From Phaeosaccion multiseriatum (Eukaryota; Ochrophyta, other classes), in the NCBI GenBank assembly GCA_965112735.1, contig OZ218961.1:1612001-1676000 (forward strand): a DNA stretch of 64,000 nucleotides, read 5' to 3'. Shown here piece by piece: positions 45,892 through 55,200 of the stretch (position 1 is the first letter of the stretch; every line of letters begins with the position of its first letter). The notes under the pieces are model-generated. The model made no database searches and was not told where the DNA came from. It saw only the letters and a list, made by a program, of their open reading frames with translations. Both the position numbers and the translations under genes were made by a program.

Positions 45892-45939
45892 ACCCACCCA
45901 CCCTCAGTCTTAGTTTTAGTTTTAGATACTCATACATTA
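45892..45939 (+). other. Spacer between A3 and B3
   Basis: 48 bp, begins ACCCACCCACCCTC and contains TTTTAGATACTCA. Similar in position and sequence to the A2-B2 spacer of the PAT-type element at 30153-30213. Confidence 0.75.
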
Positions 45940-46357
45940 TGGGGGTGAAGCGGGACTTGGGGTGCTCACTGCGGTGGCACCCCAAGCTCCACTACATCCG
46001 AAACCCGGTGCCCGCCTCCCTCCATGGAGGCGGCCCCCTTGGAGGCGCTCTGCGCTCCCAAGGTGGGAGTCCCTCACGGGACTGCCCCCCCCTACTAATG
46101 ATGAGTCCTTCCCCCAACGTTAGCTACCCCTGGTCCACGACCTCTCCACCTGCGGAGCAGGTGGCCACTTGGGAGTCCAGCCCTATTCCTCTTGGCCTCG
46201 AACAGCCGGCTACGGCGTGGATGTGGATAGTCCTCAGCTTGCATACTGCGACGCCTTGGAGCGGGAGTCGGACATCTCCCGGGCCCTCGCCTACGACTGA
46301 AGGGAGGAGGCCTCTCACTGGCTTCCCACCTTCGCCCGAGCGCCGCGACGGCGCGAA
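45940..46357 (+). repeat. Repeat B3 of the tandem element (3' end)
   Basis: 418 bp, one substitution noticed against B1 (CCTCTTGGCC for CCTGTTGGCC). Satellite resumes at 46358. Confidence 0.88.
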
Positions 46358-46941
46358 GCCGGCTTTGGGCGTCTTTGCCGACAGATTGGGCCATTTGAGC
46401 CTATCTGAGATCCCACTTGGCGCTGTTGTGGCAATGTCGTATCTGTGTTGGGCCTATGGTGCTGAGCCAATGCCTGGACTGGGCATGTAGTGACCAGCAA
46501 ACGCGTCGTTCGGGCTGTGTGTGCCTACCAAATATGCCAAATGCCGGCTTTGGGCGTCTTTGCCGACAGATGGGCCATTTGAGCCTATCTGAGATCCCAC
46601 TTGGCGCTGTTGTGGCAATGTCGTATCTGTGTTGGGCCTATGGTGCTGAGCCAATGCCTGGACTGGGCATGTTGTGACCAGCAAACGCGTCGTTCGGGCT
46701 GTGTGTGCCCCCCAAATGCGGGCTTTGGGCGTCTTTGCCGACAGATTGGGCCATTTGAGCCTATCTGAGATCCCACTTGGCGCTGTTGTGGCAATGTCGT
46801 ATCTGTGTTGGGCCTATGGTGCTGAGCCAATGCCTGGACTGGGCATGTTGTGACCAACAAACGGGTCGTTCGGGCTGTGTGTGCCCCCCAAATGCGGGCT
46901 TTGGGCGTCTTTGCCGACAGATTGGGCCATTTGAGCCTATC
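46358..46941 (+). repeat. Satellite array, fifth block (about 3 monomers)
   Basis: Continues the monomer broken at 39059 and ends at GCCTATC against the gypsy LTR. No gene. Confidence 0.95.
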
Positions 46942-47137
46942 TGTCGAAACTACCGACAGCTAGCCTCAAAGCCAAGCTAGAGCAGAGCAGAAGCTGAAGC
47001 AAGCACCCGGAAGCCAGCCCACACGCAGGCTGCGCTTCCTTTCTTTTATTACTGATTTACCGTCTAGTTGGCCCGTTTTCCGGCCGTTACACTACTGATT
47101 GGGTCCCCAAGGGACCCCAACTAGGCCACTTCTAACA
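46942..47137 (-). repeat. 3' LTR of the gypsy element
   Basis: 196 bp; on the minus strand it begins TGTTAGAAGTGG and ends TTTCGACA, the expected TG...CA. It holds a poly(A) signal AATAAA (plus-strand 47045-47050) and an inverted repeat GGGTCCC-CAA-GGGACCC near 47100-47117. No second copy occurs in the window, so the boundaries rest on the ends and the adjacent purine tract. Confidence 0.8.
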
Positions 47138-47148
47138 TCCCCCTCACT
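47138..47148 (-). promoter_or_regulatory. Polypurine tract of the gypsy element
   Basis: Minus strand reads GTGAGGGGGA directly 5' of the LTR, the usual site for plus-strand DNA priming. Confidence 0.7.
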
Positions 47149-47175
47149 ACACCCCCGCCTCTTCCGCCAGCTCCC

Positions 47176-50100
47176 TCAGAAGCCGAGATGCGAGCGATAG
47201 AATTGCGTCTCGTGCGCCAGCCCGCTGCCCCACTTCTCATGTTGCCGCAGACGGATCGTGCTTTCCCGTTTAGACCTATGCCCTCTTTTGACATTCACTC
47301 CTGGATCAAGGGCAGTGTGCGGGAGGGCGTTCTCGAACGCCTCTATGGCCTTGGCGTGTCCCCGCTCCAGTAACCACTCAGCCCATTCCCAGGTCTGGAA
47401 AGTGCCGCCGTCCGACACCGCCCACCGCACGTTATACTCTCGCCGCAGTGGCAGCCCCGTGGCTTTGCGCCAGCGGAACTTCACAATCCTCGCCAGCGTG
47501 GGCACTTTCCCTTCACTCACCTCGTCCAGCTCTAAGCTACGCTGCTCCTGCATTGCGCTGGTAGCCCACTGAGGAGAGCACCAACGGATATGATACCTGG
47601 CGAATCCTTCCGGGAGACCGAAGGGTCGCTCGCTCACCCCATCGATGAACGGCTTCGTCAAGTCTCTGTGGTACGCCCGTTGCAGCTGCTCCACACCATT
47701 GCCGCGCACCCGTTTCATAGACAGATACACTGCGCTGCGCTGCATGACCTGGTAGTGCTCTTCACTCACCCGCCCATGCTGAGCACAGTAGGCCCCCAGA
47801 GCTGGCCAAGGCAAGACTGTATAAGGACCATCCCACGAGTGCTGCAGAGCCTTGAGTTGCGCTGACGGGGGCCCTTCGAGTTCTTCCCCTTCTTGCTGGG
47901 CGGCGGCACCAGGACGATACAACATCACCTTGGTTCCGGGTCGCAGGGGCGTCGGCCAACGGCGTGAGGCGTTCTTCAGCTGCAATCTCCCGTGGTAGTC
48001 GCAGCGCCTCCCATTGACCACCGCCGCAGCCGCAGCCAGACGTGCCCGCAGTTCGTGGACCCATGCCGAGGCAGACGAAAACGACCCGTCCTCCACTAGC
48101 GCCGGAAGCATCGCCTGTAGAGGCACCGGGGGGTGCCGACCGAACAAGGCGTAGAATGGCGCCATCCCCGTGCTCTCCTGCGAGCGGCAGTTGTACGCAT
48201 AGGTGAGCCCGGCGACGTAATCTGGCCACTGCTGCATCTGTGACTCCACGGTCGTCGCCAACATGTCCTTGATCGTGGCCATGAAGCGCTCCACCTGCCC
48301 ATTGGCCTGTTGGTGCATCGGCGTCGTGAACACTTGCGACGCCGATAGAACTCGCATCACATCGCCCATGAGCGCACTGGTGAACTGCGAGCCTTGATCA
48401 CTCACCAGCACTCGGGGCACACCCAGGGTGGTGACGACATGCCGCACGAAGGCCCGAGCAATACCTTCCGCCGTATAGTCCTGTGCCCTCAAAGGCACCA
48501 CCACTGTCCACTTCGTGAACCAATCCTGAAACACCAAGAGGTACTCCTCACCGCCCATGCCCATAGGAAAGGGGCCAGCCACATCAGCGCCCATGACCGC
48601 CCAAGGTCCATCCACCTTGGAAATGGACGACAGCGGCACAGGCTTTGGCTGCCGGCGAGGAGTCTTGCGTGTCTGGCACGCCAGACAGGAGCGGGCCCAA
48701 TACAGCGCATGTGCATTCATCTTCTCCCACCATACGCGCTCTTGCAGCGCGTCTAGCATACGTCCCGGGCCTTGGTGCCCACCTGCGATGGCATCGGTGT
48801 GGGCGGCATGCAGCAAGGCTGGCCGCATCTCCTTGGGCACACATACTTGTAGCCGAGTGTGCCGCACCCGCCACCGAAAGCCCCCAGGAGCCCACTTACG
48901 CATCAAGAGCCCGTCCTCATCCACAAAGAACTCACCCCCACCTGCATCCACCACGCCGCCGGTGGGCCCAGCCTGAACACGGCGACGGAGTGCTTCCAGC
49001 TCCGCATCAGCCCGCTGCGCACGCACCCACCACGCGGCCTCGACATGCAGACTGCCACCCAAAGCTCCAGCCGCTCGTCTGTGCGCCGCGGCAGCAGGCA
49101 CCGTGCCTGGTAGAGACCACCCAAACTGTCGCTCTGCCTCTCGTCGATGCCCATCAAGCTCGCGCTGCAAGGTGGACTCCTGCTCCACCGGCTCCTTGGA
49201 AACTGAATCCACTGCCTCCTCAGCTTCATTATCCACTGCATCCGCAGCTTCATCACCTGCATCCCCCGCTTCTTCCGTGACCAGTAGATCTGCCGTACCA
49301 GGCTCCGACGGCGACTCCGCAGCAGGCGGCTCCCCAGGGTGGGTGATGCGGCCCTCCTCCGTAACAAGCTCCTCCGAGGGCAGACGAGACGCATCCTCCT
49401 CAAGCTCGGCCTCCCATGCAGCCCACGCATGAGCGGCCGCGGCACCCGTTTGCTGAGCCTCCGCTGGTGTGCACATCGAGAAGTAGTCACGCGACACCTG
49501 ACGGACTTGCTTCCATGGCAACTCGATCATGGTATCTAGATGACTGGCCAACGCGCCCACCACCTTCCGCTGGCGCTTATATGTCCGCGTGAACCGCTCC
49601 ACCATCTGCATCATTGTCTCCCACGAGCACTGCAGTTTGAATTGCAGTTTGGCCAGGTCGAATACCTCCAACGTCTTGGAGTGGACACCAAAGATGTAGA
49701 GCGGTGACACGTGGTCGCGATCGCCCCAATAACCAACCGCGGCCTGCATGAACCTGCCGACTTGCATCTCCTCCTGCTCCGCAGGGGTGTGAGCAGGGCT
49801 CATCGCGCTAAGCTCCACCCCCGGGCCACCATGGACGAACGGCACACACTCCGCCATGCGAGGCCAGAGGCGGAGGAGCGCCGCAGCGTCAGCAAACGCG
49901 TACTCCCGTTGAGCGGCGGACAGCGGCCGCTTCGTCCAATCGGTGGCCCGCTCCTCCTTGCTAAGGTGTTGCTCCAAGAACATGCTGACAAGGTCCTGGA
50001 GTCCGATGAACTGAGTATGTTCGGGGCACACGCGCTTAAAGAGGTCACTGGTGTCCACCAAGTTGACGATGTGCTGGACATGCTCCGCGAGCTCCGGCCA

Positions 50101-53100
50101 TCGGCCCAGGGCACGTTGGTCGTGACTCCAGTGGTGAGCCAGCTTCACAATCGAGGGTTCGGTCCACAGGTCCCGCAACACTTGCGCCAGTACCATCATA
50201 CCCCCCGCCTTCTGAAGCGCGTCTAGATCAATCAAGAGCCCATAGTCACGCGCCACATCCGGCAGCGGCCCAACCTGCACGGCCAATTGCAGCAGCGACG
50301 CGCGCCGTCGGTGACGCGCCCACTCCGAATCCATAGCGACCACTTTGGCTGAGCGCAACTGAGTCGATAGAGCCTGCACGTGCCTCGGCGTAGACACGTA
50401 CGTGCACCTCGCTGCGGAAATGTGACTCACAAATGGCGGCATCTGACCCAGCTGCCAGGCCTCTATCACAGCCTTCTTCACACCCAGCTGGGGTGCTCGC
50501 GTAGGCTGCCATCCACATTGCTGAAGACGCTGTGTCCAAGCACGCCGAGCAGTACCCCTGCGTGACTGCGTCGCAGACAAGTCCACCTCTGCAGTCTGCC
50601 AGGCTTGTAGGGCCTCCGCTCCGCTCTGCTGCTGGTGGTGGCACCGTTGCTGCTGTTGCTGGGCCGTCACGGCAGGCACAGGAATAGGAAGGCGTGTGTC
50701 GGCTTCGCCCTGCAGCTGTTGCGCCACTGCGAGAAAGCGAAGCAGTGCGCCCTCCGTGGGCTCCTCCCAATGAAGGCTGCACTCGTCCCCTACCATCTCC
50801 ACCAGGTTCAACTGCACCCCCATCGAAGCACACCAGGTGTGCAAGGGCGACGGCCACTCGCACGCAACCATGGCCAAGTCTACCCCCGCATGCGTCTCCC
50901 ACTCCTGCACCGGAAGCGCGTTGCGAGAGAGGCAGTCAGGCACCACCATTTGCTTCCCGGGACGATGCACAAACTGCAAGTGGTGCGTAGAGAGCCGCTC
51001 GTACCATCTGAACAGCTTGGAATTGGTATCCTTGTGCCCAGCCAACCACAACAAGGGCTGATGGTCCGTCACCACTGTGGTGGGGTAGTGGCAGATGTAC
51101 ATGGCCAGTTTGCGCACACACCACACCACTGCCAGCAGCTCCAGCTCCGTGCTGCTCAGTCGCGCCTCCGTCTCCGTGGTAGCCCGACTGATGAACGTCA
51201 CCACACGCTCCTCCCCGGTCGCATCTTTCTGAGAGAGCACTCCTGCTAACCCTTCCGTCGAGGCATCGGTACTCAGGGTGAAAGTCGTCGCTGGCCCGTA
51301 CTCCGGAAAAGCCAGTGCAGGGGAAGACAACAAGTCGGCAACGAGTCCATCCCAAGCTGCATCGTGCGAGGCATTCCAGGCGGTGCTCACGTCGACGCCC
51401 TTACGCAGCAGCCCATTGAGGGGCCGCACTTTGCGCGCAAACTCCGGAATGAAACGGCGAAAGTAGCTGAGCATGCCAATGAAACGCCGCACCTGCTTAA
51501 CTCGATTGACGCCGCCATCCTTCGCAAGCAACCTCAACGGCTTGACCAGCTCTTGCACCGCCGCATGCTTGGCCGGGTCTGTGCGCACCCCATTCTGATC
51601 CAGCAAATGCCCGCAGAACCGCACCTCCGGTGCACCCAATACAGCCTTACTCGGCTCCAACTTGAGCTTGTGCTCCACCAACCGCGCAAGCACAGCATCC
51701 AAATGCTCCAGATGCTGCTCAACCGTAGCCGAAAACACAGCAATATCGTCCACAAAGCATGCCACATGCTCCTGAAGCCCCTTGAGCACCTTGTTCATAA
51801 GCCGCACAAAGACTGCAGGCGCATTCTTCGCGCCCTGCGGCATCACTCGCCAAGCGTAAGTTCCACTGTGGCACACAAAGGTGGATATGTCCTCTTCCGC
51901 TGCTGATGCCATCGGCACATTGAAGTAGCCCGACATGATGTCCATCACCGAGAACACCTTGGAGCCATGCATCTCTGCCAGCAGATCATCAATCACCGGC
52001 ATCGCAGGGGCCTCCGTGCGACACGCATCATTCAGCTGAGACAAGTCACACGTCATACGTACCACAGGCGTCCCATCCTCATGACACTTGGTTTTGCCAG
52101 CTGCGTCCGTCTTCAAGACCGCCATCAGCGGAGTAGCCCAGCTGGAAGTGCTGGGGCGAATGATGGCAGCCGCGAGAAGCTTGTCAATCTCAATCTCAAT
52201 CCCCCGCCGCAAATGTGGAGGATACCGTCGAGCGGAGCTCCGAATGGGCTGCTGATTCGCATCCTTCAGTCCCCACTCAAAGAAGAGAGTATCCGTCCGA
52301 CCGTAGTCACCAGGCCTCTGACAGAATGCTTGCGACCGAGCGCGAAGGATCGCCACCAGTCCCCAGCGTTGCACCTCCGTCCAGGCACCGTCGCCAATCG
52401 TGATAGCGTGCAGGGGCGACGGTAGCTCCCTGAGCCAGAACTGAGCCCTCTCCGTAGTGAGCTTGGCACGGCGCCGCTGCTCCACCACAAGCTCTCCTGC
52501 ATCCCACGACTCCACTCCCCCACCAAGACAGCGACTCTCCTGCAGCACCGTTCGCAATTGGATGAGGAGCAGCAGCGCATTGGTCATATCCTGCTCCACC
52601 TTCTCCTGCTGCTGTAATGGGCGACTAGACCACAACGACAAGAGCTGTTGGGCCCATGCGGCCACAGCAACGTCCCCAACGCCGCTCAGACCCGTGCCAG
52701 CGGCTTGGTGTACATGGGGGCGCAGGAGCAGTAGCGCGGTCACAGCCCCTTCCTCTGCCGCAACCAAGCACTCGCGCAGACGTCCATACACTCGCTCTGA
52801 CAGGTGAGGGTACCACTCCTTGATCAACTGCACTCCTGCCATCAGAGTCCCACCGGACGTGTCACTCTGGCTACCGAGTCGCAAGGCACCATCCGCATCC
52901 AGTACCCACCCATCACCGCGTAGGTCAGTCAATGATGTGCCCACCGCCGCCGACGATGAACCTGCCTCGGACCGTAGTGGCGGTTCCTCCGACGCCACTG
53001 ACGATGCCGCCCCTGGCGCAGGCCTGCTGGTGGAATCATCAGCCCCCGCCACGTGGTGGACCTGCAGCTGGCCTGTACGAGGCGGTCGGGGCTCCTGCAA

Positions 53101-55200
53101 CTGTGTCTGACGGCGTCGCGCTACCGCCGCCGGAGCCACCTGCTGCTGTACCGCATTGGACCGCTGAACCTGCTGAGCTGCCGACGAATCCGCTCGCTTA
53201 AAGAGCTCTTCCCGCTGGGCCTTGTGCCGTCGCTGCAATGCCCACTGGCGTTGCTGCCGTGCCTGCTGCTGTGCCGCTTGTAACCGCTTGGCCTGCTGCG
53301 TTGCCAACCAGGCTGCTGTCTCCTCCTTCGAGTCCACTCGTGGTGTGTCAGCTCGTCTGGCCGGCACTCGCACTGTCCCCCCCCAGGAGGGCGCCAAGGG
53401 CACGCGACGCTCCCGCGGCACCTGTCGTTGCCCCAAGTCGCTCCCCCAAGCGAGACGAAGCCCTCGGTGATGCCAGGCGCAGGAGCCGTCAGCGCACAGC
53501 TCCCGTCGCAGCGGCAAGACTTGTCGTCGCACTTGCTCATGGCGCTCCAACACTGCTTGCCGATGAACCTGGTCCCACAGCACAGGAGACTCCACAAGCA
53601 TTGATGCCACTCTCCGACGTTGCCGCTGCAACCGCCCAGCACCCACTCGACTCTGACGACACTGACTCCCCTTCTTGCCGCTGCGCTGCAAATGCTGAAA
53701 CCGGGCCTTCACTGCCGGCTGAGGCACCAGAGTCGATGGCACCCCCACCTCAGTCCGTGGGTGCGTCAGGGCCTGCACCTGCACAGCTTGCAGCGGAAGC
53801 GCCGTAGCCCCCAGCTCAGCCTCCTCTGGTACCACCGAGCAGCGAACTACAGGCCCCTGCGGTGGGCACCAGACCGGCTCAGCTCCTGCTTCAGCTTCAG
53901 CCGGCTGCTGCGACGCCTCCTCCTCCACCACAGACTCAACCGCCTCCCGCGCCTTGGACCATGGCAGCCTGCGCTTCACCACACGCCTCACCATCCCGCC
54001 AAGAGCACCAAGCCAGGAGGAGGGGGCCGCTGCAGTCTCCGGCATGGTATCTGAAGAAGCCGGCTCAGCGAGCATGAGCGCGGCCACCTCAGCGCTCGCC
54101 TCCGAGTCGAGCAAGCAAGAAGCGGTGCCGATGACCTGCCCAGGAACGACCACAATGACCTGATTGTGGTGATTCTGCACTGTGATTCGGTAACTCTGCC
54201 CCCCAGCATACACACCATCTTTGTGCGCCACTAGAACCTGCTCGTGCTCCAGCCACCATAGAACGTCCGCCTCTGCCGCCAAGTGTCCGTGAGCGCCCAG
54301 CTCCACCACCGCCTGGACACCCTCAACGATACCCGTAAGCTCGAGGAGAAGGGACCCCGTCTGTCCAGGTCCCAAGCTCAAAGCCTCCACAGCACGTACC
54401 CCCCCAACAGCAGCGTTGCCGTCCACCACTGCCAGCACTTGCACAGCCAAGGCATCGGACGGACGAGCATCCGACGTGGCCTCCTCCGAAGGAGTCGGAA
54501 GTACGTAGAGCTGCTTCGCACGATGATCGACGACTGCCCCTACTTGGGTGAAGAAATCCTGCCCCAAGAAGATGGGCCGCGCCAAGTGGTCCACCACATG
54601 AAAGGGTAGCACCGGCTGGCACGTCGGCGTGAGTCCCACCTGAAGCCAAACAAGCCCTCTGGACATAGTCTTGGCACGATTGTCAGCGTAAGACACCTGC
54701 ACCCCCTTCTGCGTGGCGAGCTCTGACCGCTCCACCGTGCCATCCGCCACCAGTTGATTGAAGCAGGCTGTCGAGATGCAGCCCGCTCCTGTGCACCCAC
54801 TGTCCATCAAGGCTGTAAAGGCGCTCTTCTCCACGGCGTCGGCGGCACTGGCATCCCGTGGAGCGGTAGCAGCCAAGCAATGCCGAGCGTCACTGACCTT
54901 CACTGGCGAGCGCACCGTAACCTCGATCGTGTGGCCCCGCCCTGCTGGGACTGCCGTACGACCCGTGGCAGCCACCGCTTCGGCAATCTCAGCTCTCCGC
55001 ACTGCTGTCTGCAAGGCGGCCACCCCCCCCGGAGCGTCCTCCATCCGCACACGGTAGAGAGCCAAGGCAGCGCGTTGCACACACCCCTCACACATATCAC
55101 ACTCACTGTCAACAGCCGACGCACAGGCACAAGCTCCCGGACTGGGGGCTCCTTGAGCAGAGCGACTCCCGCGCCAGGCTCCAAGGCTACTGCATGACAA
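47176..55200 (-). CDS. Gypsy pol: protease, RT, RNase H, 3'-5' exonuclease, integrase, chromodomain-like tail
   Basis: 2,674 codons, far above the usual 1,000-1,500 for gypsy pol. Domains: aspartic protease at about 130-235 (MDSGCTG); a Gln/Arg-rich stretch of about 700 residues; RT at about 1000-1200 with FVDD (Asp1151, Asp1152); RNase H at about 1300-1430 (STDAS, TELELLAV, VVTDHQPL); a DEDDy exonuclease at about 1600-1785; integrase HHCC finger at about 2125-2190 and core with Asp2206, Asp2268 and Glu2304 (35 residues between the last two); and a chromodomain-like segment at about 2563-2627 (YNVRW, WEWAEWLLERG). The exonuclease has all five expected residues: Asp1624 and Glu1626 (MDSEW), Asp1694 (HDQRAL), Tyr1767 and Asp1771 (YAFAD), plus the RPLS-x-x-Q block typical of RNase D/WRN. 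The frame opens with TTG and its first ATG is near codon 36, so it is probably made by -1 frameshifting from upstream. Exonuclease function in the element is inference. Confidence 0.93.
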   Translation of the reverse strand: MSCSSLGAWRGSRSAQGAPSPGACACASAVDSECDMCEGCVQRAALALYRVRMEDAPGGVAALQTAVRRAEIAEAVAATGRTAVPAGRGHTIEVTVRSPVKVSDARHCLAATAPRDASAADAVEKSAFTALMDSGCTGAGCISTACFNQLVADGTVERSELATQKGVQVSYADNRAKTMSRGLVWLQVGLTPTCQPVLPFHVVDHLARPIFLGQDFFTQVGAVVDHRAKQLYVLPTPSEEATSDARPSDALAVQVLAVVDGNAAVGGVRAVEALSLGPGQTGSLLLELTGIVEGVQAVVELGAHGHLAAEADVLWWLEHEQVLVAHKDGVYAGGQSYRITVQNHHNQVIVVVPGQVIGTASCLLDSEASAEVAALMLAEPASSDTMPETAAAPSSWLGALGGMVRRVVKRRLPWSKAREAVESVVEEEASQQPAEAEAGAEPVWCPPQGPVVRCSVVPEEAELGATALPLQAVQVQALTHPRTEVGVPSTLVPQPAVKARFQHLQRSGKKGSQCRQSRVGAGRLQRQRRRVASMLVESPVLWDQVHRQAVLERHEQVRRQVLPLRRELCADGSCAWHHRGLRLAWGSDLGQRQVPRERRVPLAPSWGGTVRVPARRADTPRVDSKEETAAWLATQQAKRLQAAQQQARQQRQWALQRRHKAQREELFKRADSSAAQQVQRSNAVQQQVAPAAVARRRQTQLQEPRPPRTGQLQVHHVAGADDSTSRPAPGAASSVASEEPPLRSEAGSSSAAVGTSLTDLRGDGWVLDADGALRLGSQSDTSGGTLMAGVQLIKEWYPHLSERVYGRLRECLVAAEEGAVTALLLLRPHVHQAAGTGLSGVGDVAVAAWAQQLLSLWSSRPLQQQEKVEQDMTNALLLLIQLRTVLQESRCLGGGVESWDAGELVVEQRRRAKLTTERAQFWLRELPSPLHAITIGDGAWTEVQRWGLVAILRARSQAFCQRPGDYGRTDTLFFEWGLKDANQQPIRSSARRYPPHLRRGIEIEIDKLLAAAIIRPSTSSWATPLMAVLKTDAAGKTKCHEDGTPVVRMTCDLSQLNDACRTEAPAMPVIDDLLAEMHGSKVFSVMDIMSGYFNVPMASAAEEDISTFVCHSGTYAWRVMPQGAKNAPAVFVRLMNKVLKGLQEHVACFVDDIAVFSATVEQHLEHLDAVLARLVEHKLKLEPSKAVLGAPEVRFCGHLLDQNGVRTDPAKHAAVQELVKPLRLLAKDGGVNRVKQVRRFIGMLSYFRRFIPEFARKVRPLNGLLRKGVDVSTAWNASHDAAWDGLVADLLSSPALAFPEYGPATTFTLSTDASTEGLAGVLSQKDATGEERVVTFISRATTETEARLSSTELELLAVVWCVRKLAMYICHYPTTVVTDHQPLLWLAGHKDTNSKLFRWYERLSTHHLQFVHRPGKQMVVPDCLSRNALPVQEWETHAGVDLAMVACEWPSPLHTWCASMGVQLNLVEMVGDECSLHWEEPTEGALLRFLAVAQQLQGEADTRLPIPVPAVTAQQQQQRCHHQQQSGAEALQAWQTAEVDLSATQSRRGTARRAWTQRLQQCGWQPTRAPQLGVKKAVIEAWQLGQMPPFVSHISAARCTYVSTPRHVQALSTQLRSAKVVAMDSEWARHRRRASLLQLAVQVGPLPDVARDYGLLIDLDALQKAGGMMVLAQVLRDLWTEPSIVKLAHHWSHDQRALGRWPELAEHVQHIVNLVDTSDLFKRVCPEHTQFIGLQDLVSMFLEQHLSKEERATDWTKRPLSAAQREYAFADAAALLRLWPRMAECVPFVHGGPGVELSAMSPAHTPAEQEEMQVGRFMQAAVGYWGDRDHVSPLYIFGVHSKTLEVFDLAKLQFKLQCSWETMMQMVERFTRTYKRQRKVVGALASHLDTMIELPWKQVRQVSRDYFSMCTPAEAQQTGAAAAHAWAAWEAELEEDASRLPSEELVTEEGRITHPGEPPAAESPSEPGTADLLVTEEAGDAGDEAADAVDNEAEEAVDSVSKEPVEQESTLQRELDGHRREAERQFGWSLPGTVPAAAAHRRAAGALGGSLHVEAAWWVRAQRADAELEALRRRVQAGPTGGVVDAGGGEFFVDEDGLLMRKWAPGGFRWRVRHTRLQVCVPKEMRPALLHAAHTDAIAGGHQGPGRMLDALQERVWWEKMNAHALYWARSCLACQTRKTPRRQPKPVPLSSISKVDGPWAVMGADVAGPFPMGMGGEEYLLVFQDWFTKWTVVVPLRAQDYTAEGIARAFVRHVVTTLGVPRVLVSDQGSQFTSALMGDVMRVLSASQVFTTPMHQQANGQVERFMATIKDMLATTVESQMQQWPDYVAGLTYAYNCRSQESTGMAPFYALFGRHPPVPLQAMLPALVEDGSFSSASAWVHELRARLAAAAAVVNGRRCDYHGRLQLKNASRRWPTPLRPGTKVMLYRPGAAAQQEGEELEGPPSAQLKALQHSWDGPYTVLPWPALGAYCAQHGRVSEEHYQVMQRSAVYLSMKRVRGNGVEQLQRAYHRDLTKPFIDGVSERPFGLPEGFARYHIRWCSPQWATSAMQEQRSLELDEVSEGKVPTLARIVKFRWRKATGLPLRREYNVRWAVSDGGTFQTWEWAEWLLERGHAKAIEAFENALPHTALDPGVNVKRGHRSKRESTIRLRQHEKWGSGLAHETQFYRSHLGF
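49848..50400 (-). other. DEDDy 3'-5' exonuclease domain embedded in gypsy pol
   Basis: Domain-level entry. Minus-strand motifs: ExoI MDSEW (Asp codon 50329-50331, Glu codon 50323-50325), ExoII HDQRAL (Asp codon 50119-50121), ExoIII YAFADAAALL (Tyr 49900-49902, Asp 49888-49890). The sequence before ExoI (YVSTPRHVQALSTQL) and between ExoII and ExoIII (LQDLVSMFLEQHLSKEERA, then DWTKRPLSAAQ) follows the RNase D, WRN and Mut-7 exonuclease pattern. Known members remove nucleotides from nucleic-acid 3' ends. The domain sits in one continuous frame with RT upstream and integrase downstream, so it is a fusion and not a neighbouring host gene. Confidence 0.9.

Larger units (their letters stand above)
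39060..46357 (+). mobile_element. Tandem non-autonomous relative of the PAT-type element (A-I-B/A-I-B/A-s-B)
   Basis: Two near-identical units, 39060-42240 (3,181 bp) and 42241-45422 (3,182 bp), are followed by a short unit 45423-46357 that keeps only the first 469 bp (A) and last 418 bp (B) joined by a 48-bp spacer. Both ends resemble those of the PAT-type element: the start has TTCAGCAGCG...ACGGAA...TTCTCGC, and the end has CGACTGAA...GAGGCCTCTCA...GAGCGC...CGAC-GCG-GAA. The spacer also resembles that element's A2-B2 spacer. The satellite is uninterrupted across it (CCAAAT at 39059, GCCGGC at 46358), so there is no target duplication. No RT or recombinase frame is present; mobilisation would need proteins from a partner. 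Confidence 0.85.
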
